NCBI GenBank assembly: GCA_013813135.1
Contig: JACCSF010000308.1
Span: 1-14,398 of the forward strand
DNA from: Thermoleophilaceae bacterium
GTDB taxonomy: Bacteria; Actinomycetota; Thermoleophilia; Solirubrobacterales; Thermoleophilaceae
Length of the DNA: 14,398 nucleotides
Direction of reading: 5' to 3'
The number at the start of each line of letters is the position of its first letter. Within the stretch, counting starts at the first letter, position 1. The notes under the pieces are model-generated. The model had not been told where the DNA came from and ran no database searches. It saw nothing but the letters and a program-made list of their open reading frames with translations. The position numbers and the translations under genes are program-made. Positions 13,120 to 14,398 of this stretch are shown here, one piece after another.

Positions 13120-14276
13120 GTGAGAGGTCGACTGGCGGTTGCGCTCGGTCTGGCGGTGGCGGCGGCTGGCCTGGCGGGCTGCTACCCGATCCAGGTTGCC
13201 GGCAAGACGGACAGGATCGAGTTCGTCGCGTCCACCGTCGTCGGTGGCTACGAGTTCGACCCTACCGCAACCTCGCCTATCCGTGCAGCATCACGGGCTA
13301 CCAGAGCTTCGTGATCGGCACCAAGGTGGGCTCGTCGGATACCGCGACGCGGCCGCTCTGGGTGCGCATGCGCGGCGGCGGTGTGGGCTTCTTCGATGCG
13401 GCCGGCAACCCGCAGCCGTCGGCGCAAAACAAGTCCGAGGAGTCCGCGGCGACCTCGATCGGGTTCCTGAATGACGTCGGGCTGGTGAAGCTCGTGCGCG
13501 CCGATCCGGCCGCGTTCCGGTTGGTGTCGGTGTCGATGTGCAACCACGACATCTACGCCGGCGGCGACATGCCGGACCCCAACAACCCGAACACGTTGCC
13601 GGACGGGTCCGGCCGCACCACCAACGGCCTGTTCGCGACGAAGGCGGCGGTCCAGTTCGCCCAGGAGCTCTACCCGACCAGCAAGACGTTCCTGCACGGG
13701 ACGAGCGCGGGCTCTGCCGGCGCGCTGGCCGTGTCCTGGGGACTCGAGGAGCAGGGCATCCCGCCCGCGGGCGCGATCGCCGACTCCGGGGTCGTGAACA
13801 TCGAGTGGGAGCAGGCTCAGAACGAGCAGGGGGTGTGCCCGGGCGGCGGCCGCGGCCCGGAGGCGCTGGAGGCGATCAAGGCGCGCTCGCAGTACCAGCT
13901 GGCCGACATCAAGAACGAGCCGGACAAGCTCGTGAGCCGCGGTGAGCTGGCGGTGCCGCTGCTGCACACGTGGAGCAGAGCCGATCCCAACGTCTGCGGC
14001 GCTACGCCGATGTCCTGCCCGCTGCGGAACGGCACGACCAAGACGCTGGGCGCCGCCGACTGCGTCCACGAGCCGCTGCGCGCCGCGATCGCGGGCCTGG
14101 GCGCGGGCAGCAAGTCGCGCAACGTGCGCGTCTGCGTCAGCCCCGCCGGCAACCCCGGGAGCTGCGCGACCCACGTGGTGACCACCCAGAACGCGACGAA
14201 CACCGACCCCGCCGAGCCCGCCGACTACAACGCGTCGATCATGAGCTGGGTGCGCGCGCGCCTCGGGGACCCGTAG
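13120..14276 (+). pseudogene. Frameshifted lipoprotein hydrolase, pectin acetylesterase/Notum-like
   Basis: GTG 13120 follows GGGGGAG by about 3 nt. The first frame encodes a lipoprotein signal with lipobox LAGC (Cys21), then reads to GGYEFD near 13260 and soon meets a TGA (13312-13314). The other frame continues without a break: PYRNLAYPCSITGYQSFVIGTKVG and on to the stop at 14276. Adding one C to the CCC at 13260-13262 restores a single reading frame of about 385 codons. The body has RMRGGGVGFFD (oxyanion-type loop), CNHDIYAGG, HGTSAGSAG with the nucleophile Ser codon at 13704-13706, and late Asp and His residues (DCVHEPL), as in the pectin acetylesterase/Notum family of serine hydrolases. 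The product should be surface-anchored; its substrate is unknown. The shift may be a real mutation or a sequencing error; the intact downstream frame favours a recent event or an error. Confidence 0.7.
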
Positions 14277-14337
14277 GCCGGGCCGGACCGCGTTAGCTGA
14301 CGTGCCCAGGGACGTTCCGAACGGGCGGTAGGTAGGT

Positions 14338-14393
14338 CCGGGCCTGCCGAGAGGCTGTGGGTGTCAAAGCTCACGACCTTCTCGGAGGCCCGG
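14338..14393 (+). repeat. Large imperfect inverted repeat covering a ribosome binding site
   Basis: CCGGGCCT-g-CCGAGA (14338-14352) pairs with TCTCGG-AGGCCCGG (14380-14393): 14 base pairs with one bulged G around a 27-nt loop. The 3' arm contains GGAGG (14384-14388), which stands 6 nt before an ATG at 14395-14397. As RNA it would hide this ribosome binding site. It could be a translational control element, or the edge of a mobile element whose gene begins at the ATG. Confidence 0.5.
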
Positions 14394-14394
14394 A

Positions 14395-14398
14395 ATGC
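14395..14398 (+). CDS. Start codon of a next gene, truncated by the window
   Basis: ATG preceded by a perfect GGAGG at 6-nt spacing. Only the first codon and one base are visible, so the product is unknown. The 118 bp between the hydrolase stop and this ATG also hold a short odd palindrome CGTTCCGAACG (14313-14323) and the large inverted repeat. Confidence 0.4.

Noticed and set aside
13311..14276. The downstream hydrolase frame as an independent gene starting at GTG 13311
   Set aside because: The frame is open and protein-like upstream of that GTG, there is no ribosome binding site there, and the missing secretion signal lies just upstream in the other frame. A frameshift explains it better.
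14353..14379. Known riboswitch or tRNA in the terminal loop region
   Set aside because: No T-loop, cloverleaf or recognisable riboswitch core could be found.

Overview
This is a GC-rich bacterial window, densely packed with genes and with very short intergenic gaps. It has frequent GTG starts, several 1-4 bp stop/start overlaps, and several starts lying 6-9 nt after a TAnnnT box, as expected for leaderless mRNAs. These traits, together with a crotonyl-CoA carboxylase/reductase plus ethylmalonyl-CoA mutase pair, ClpS, YgfZ and Tat/lipoprotein signals, suggest an actinobacterium. Thermoleophilia/Solirubrobacterales is my best guess, but this is inferred from family resemblance and not proven. 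I see no tRNA, rRNA, CRISPR array or recognisable transposase gene, and no gene-free gap above about 125 bp.

Left part (1-1810): a leftward pair encodes a Tat-exported two-domain multicopper oxidase and, overlapping it by 1 bp, a membrane protein that resembles a metal transporter and runs off the window edge. An 18-bp inverted repeat overlaps the presumed -10 of this pair and looks like a DtxR/MntR-type metalloregulator operator.

1811-4131: a rightward operon of ygfZ (folate-dependent Fe-S maintenance), an MGAT-like acyltransferase and a small cupredoxin-like lipoprotein. It ends at a strong hairpin shared with the convergent leftward unit.

4150-6240: a leftward pair encodes a GST-like protein and a coiled-coil protein with a PD-(D/E)XK (DUF2130/RmuC-like) nuclease core.

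6241-8332: divergent from the GST gene is a MarR regulator, coupled by a 4-bp overlap to a 14-TM DHA2-type MFS efflux pump. The 59-bp divergent region holds two back-to-back promoters and two related palindromes, a compact self-regulated drug-response module.

8360-13043: an ethylmalonyl-CoA pathway segment. ccr is translationally coupled to an unrecognised 107-aa protein. ecm follows about 1.1 kb downstream, after a leftward MBL-fold hydrolase-clpS operon whose clpS 3' end overlaps the 107-aa gene tail to tail. Ccr makes ethylmalonyl-CoA and Ecm converts it to methylsuccinyl-CoA; the other pathway enzymes are outside the window.

13120-14398: a lipoprotein hydrolase gene of the pectin-acetylesterase/Notum type carries a one-base frameshift near its 5' end. 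It is followed by a large imperfect inverted repeat that would bury the ribosome binding site of the next gene, whose ATG sits at the window end.
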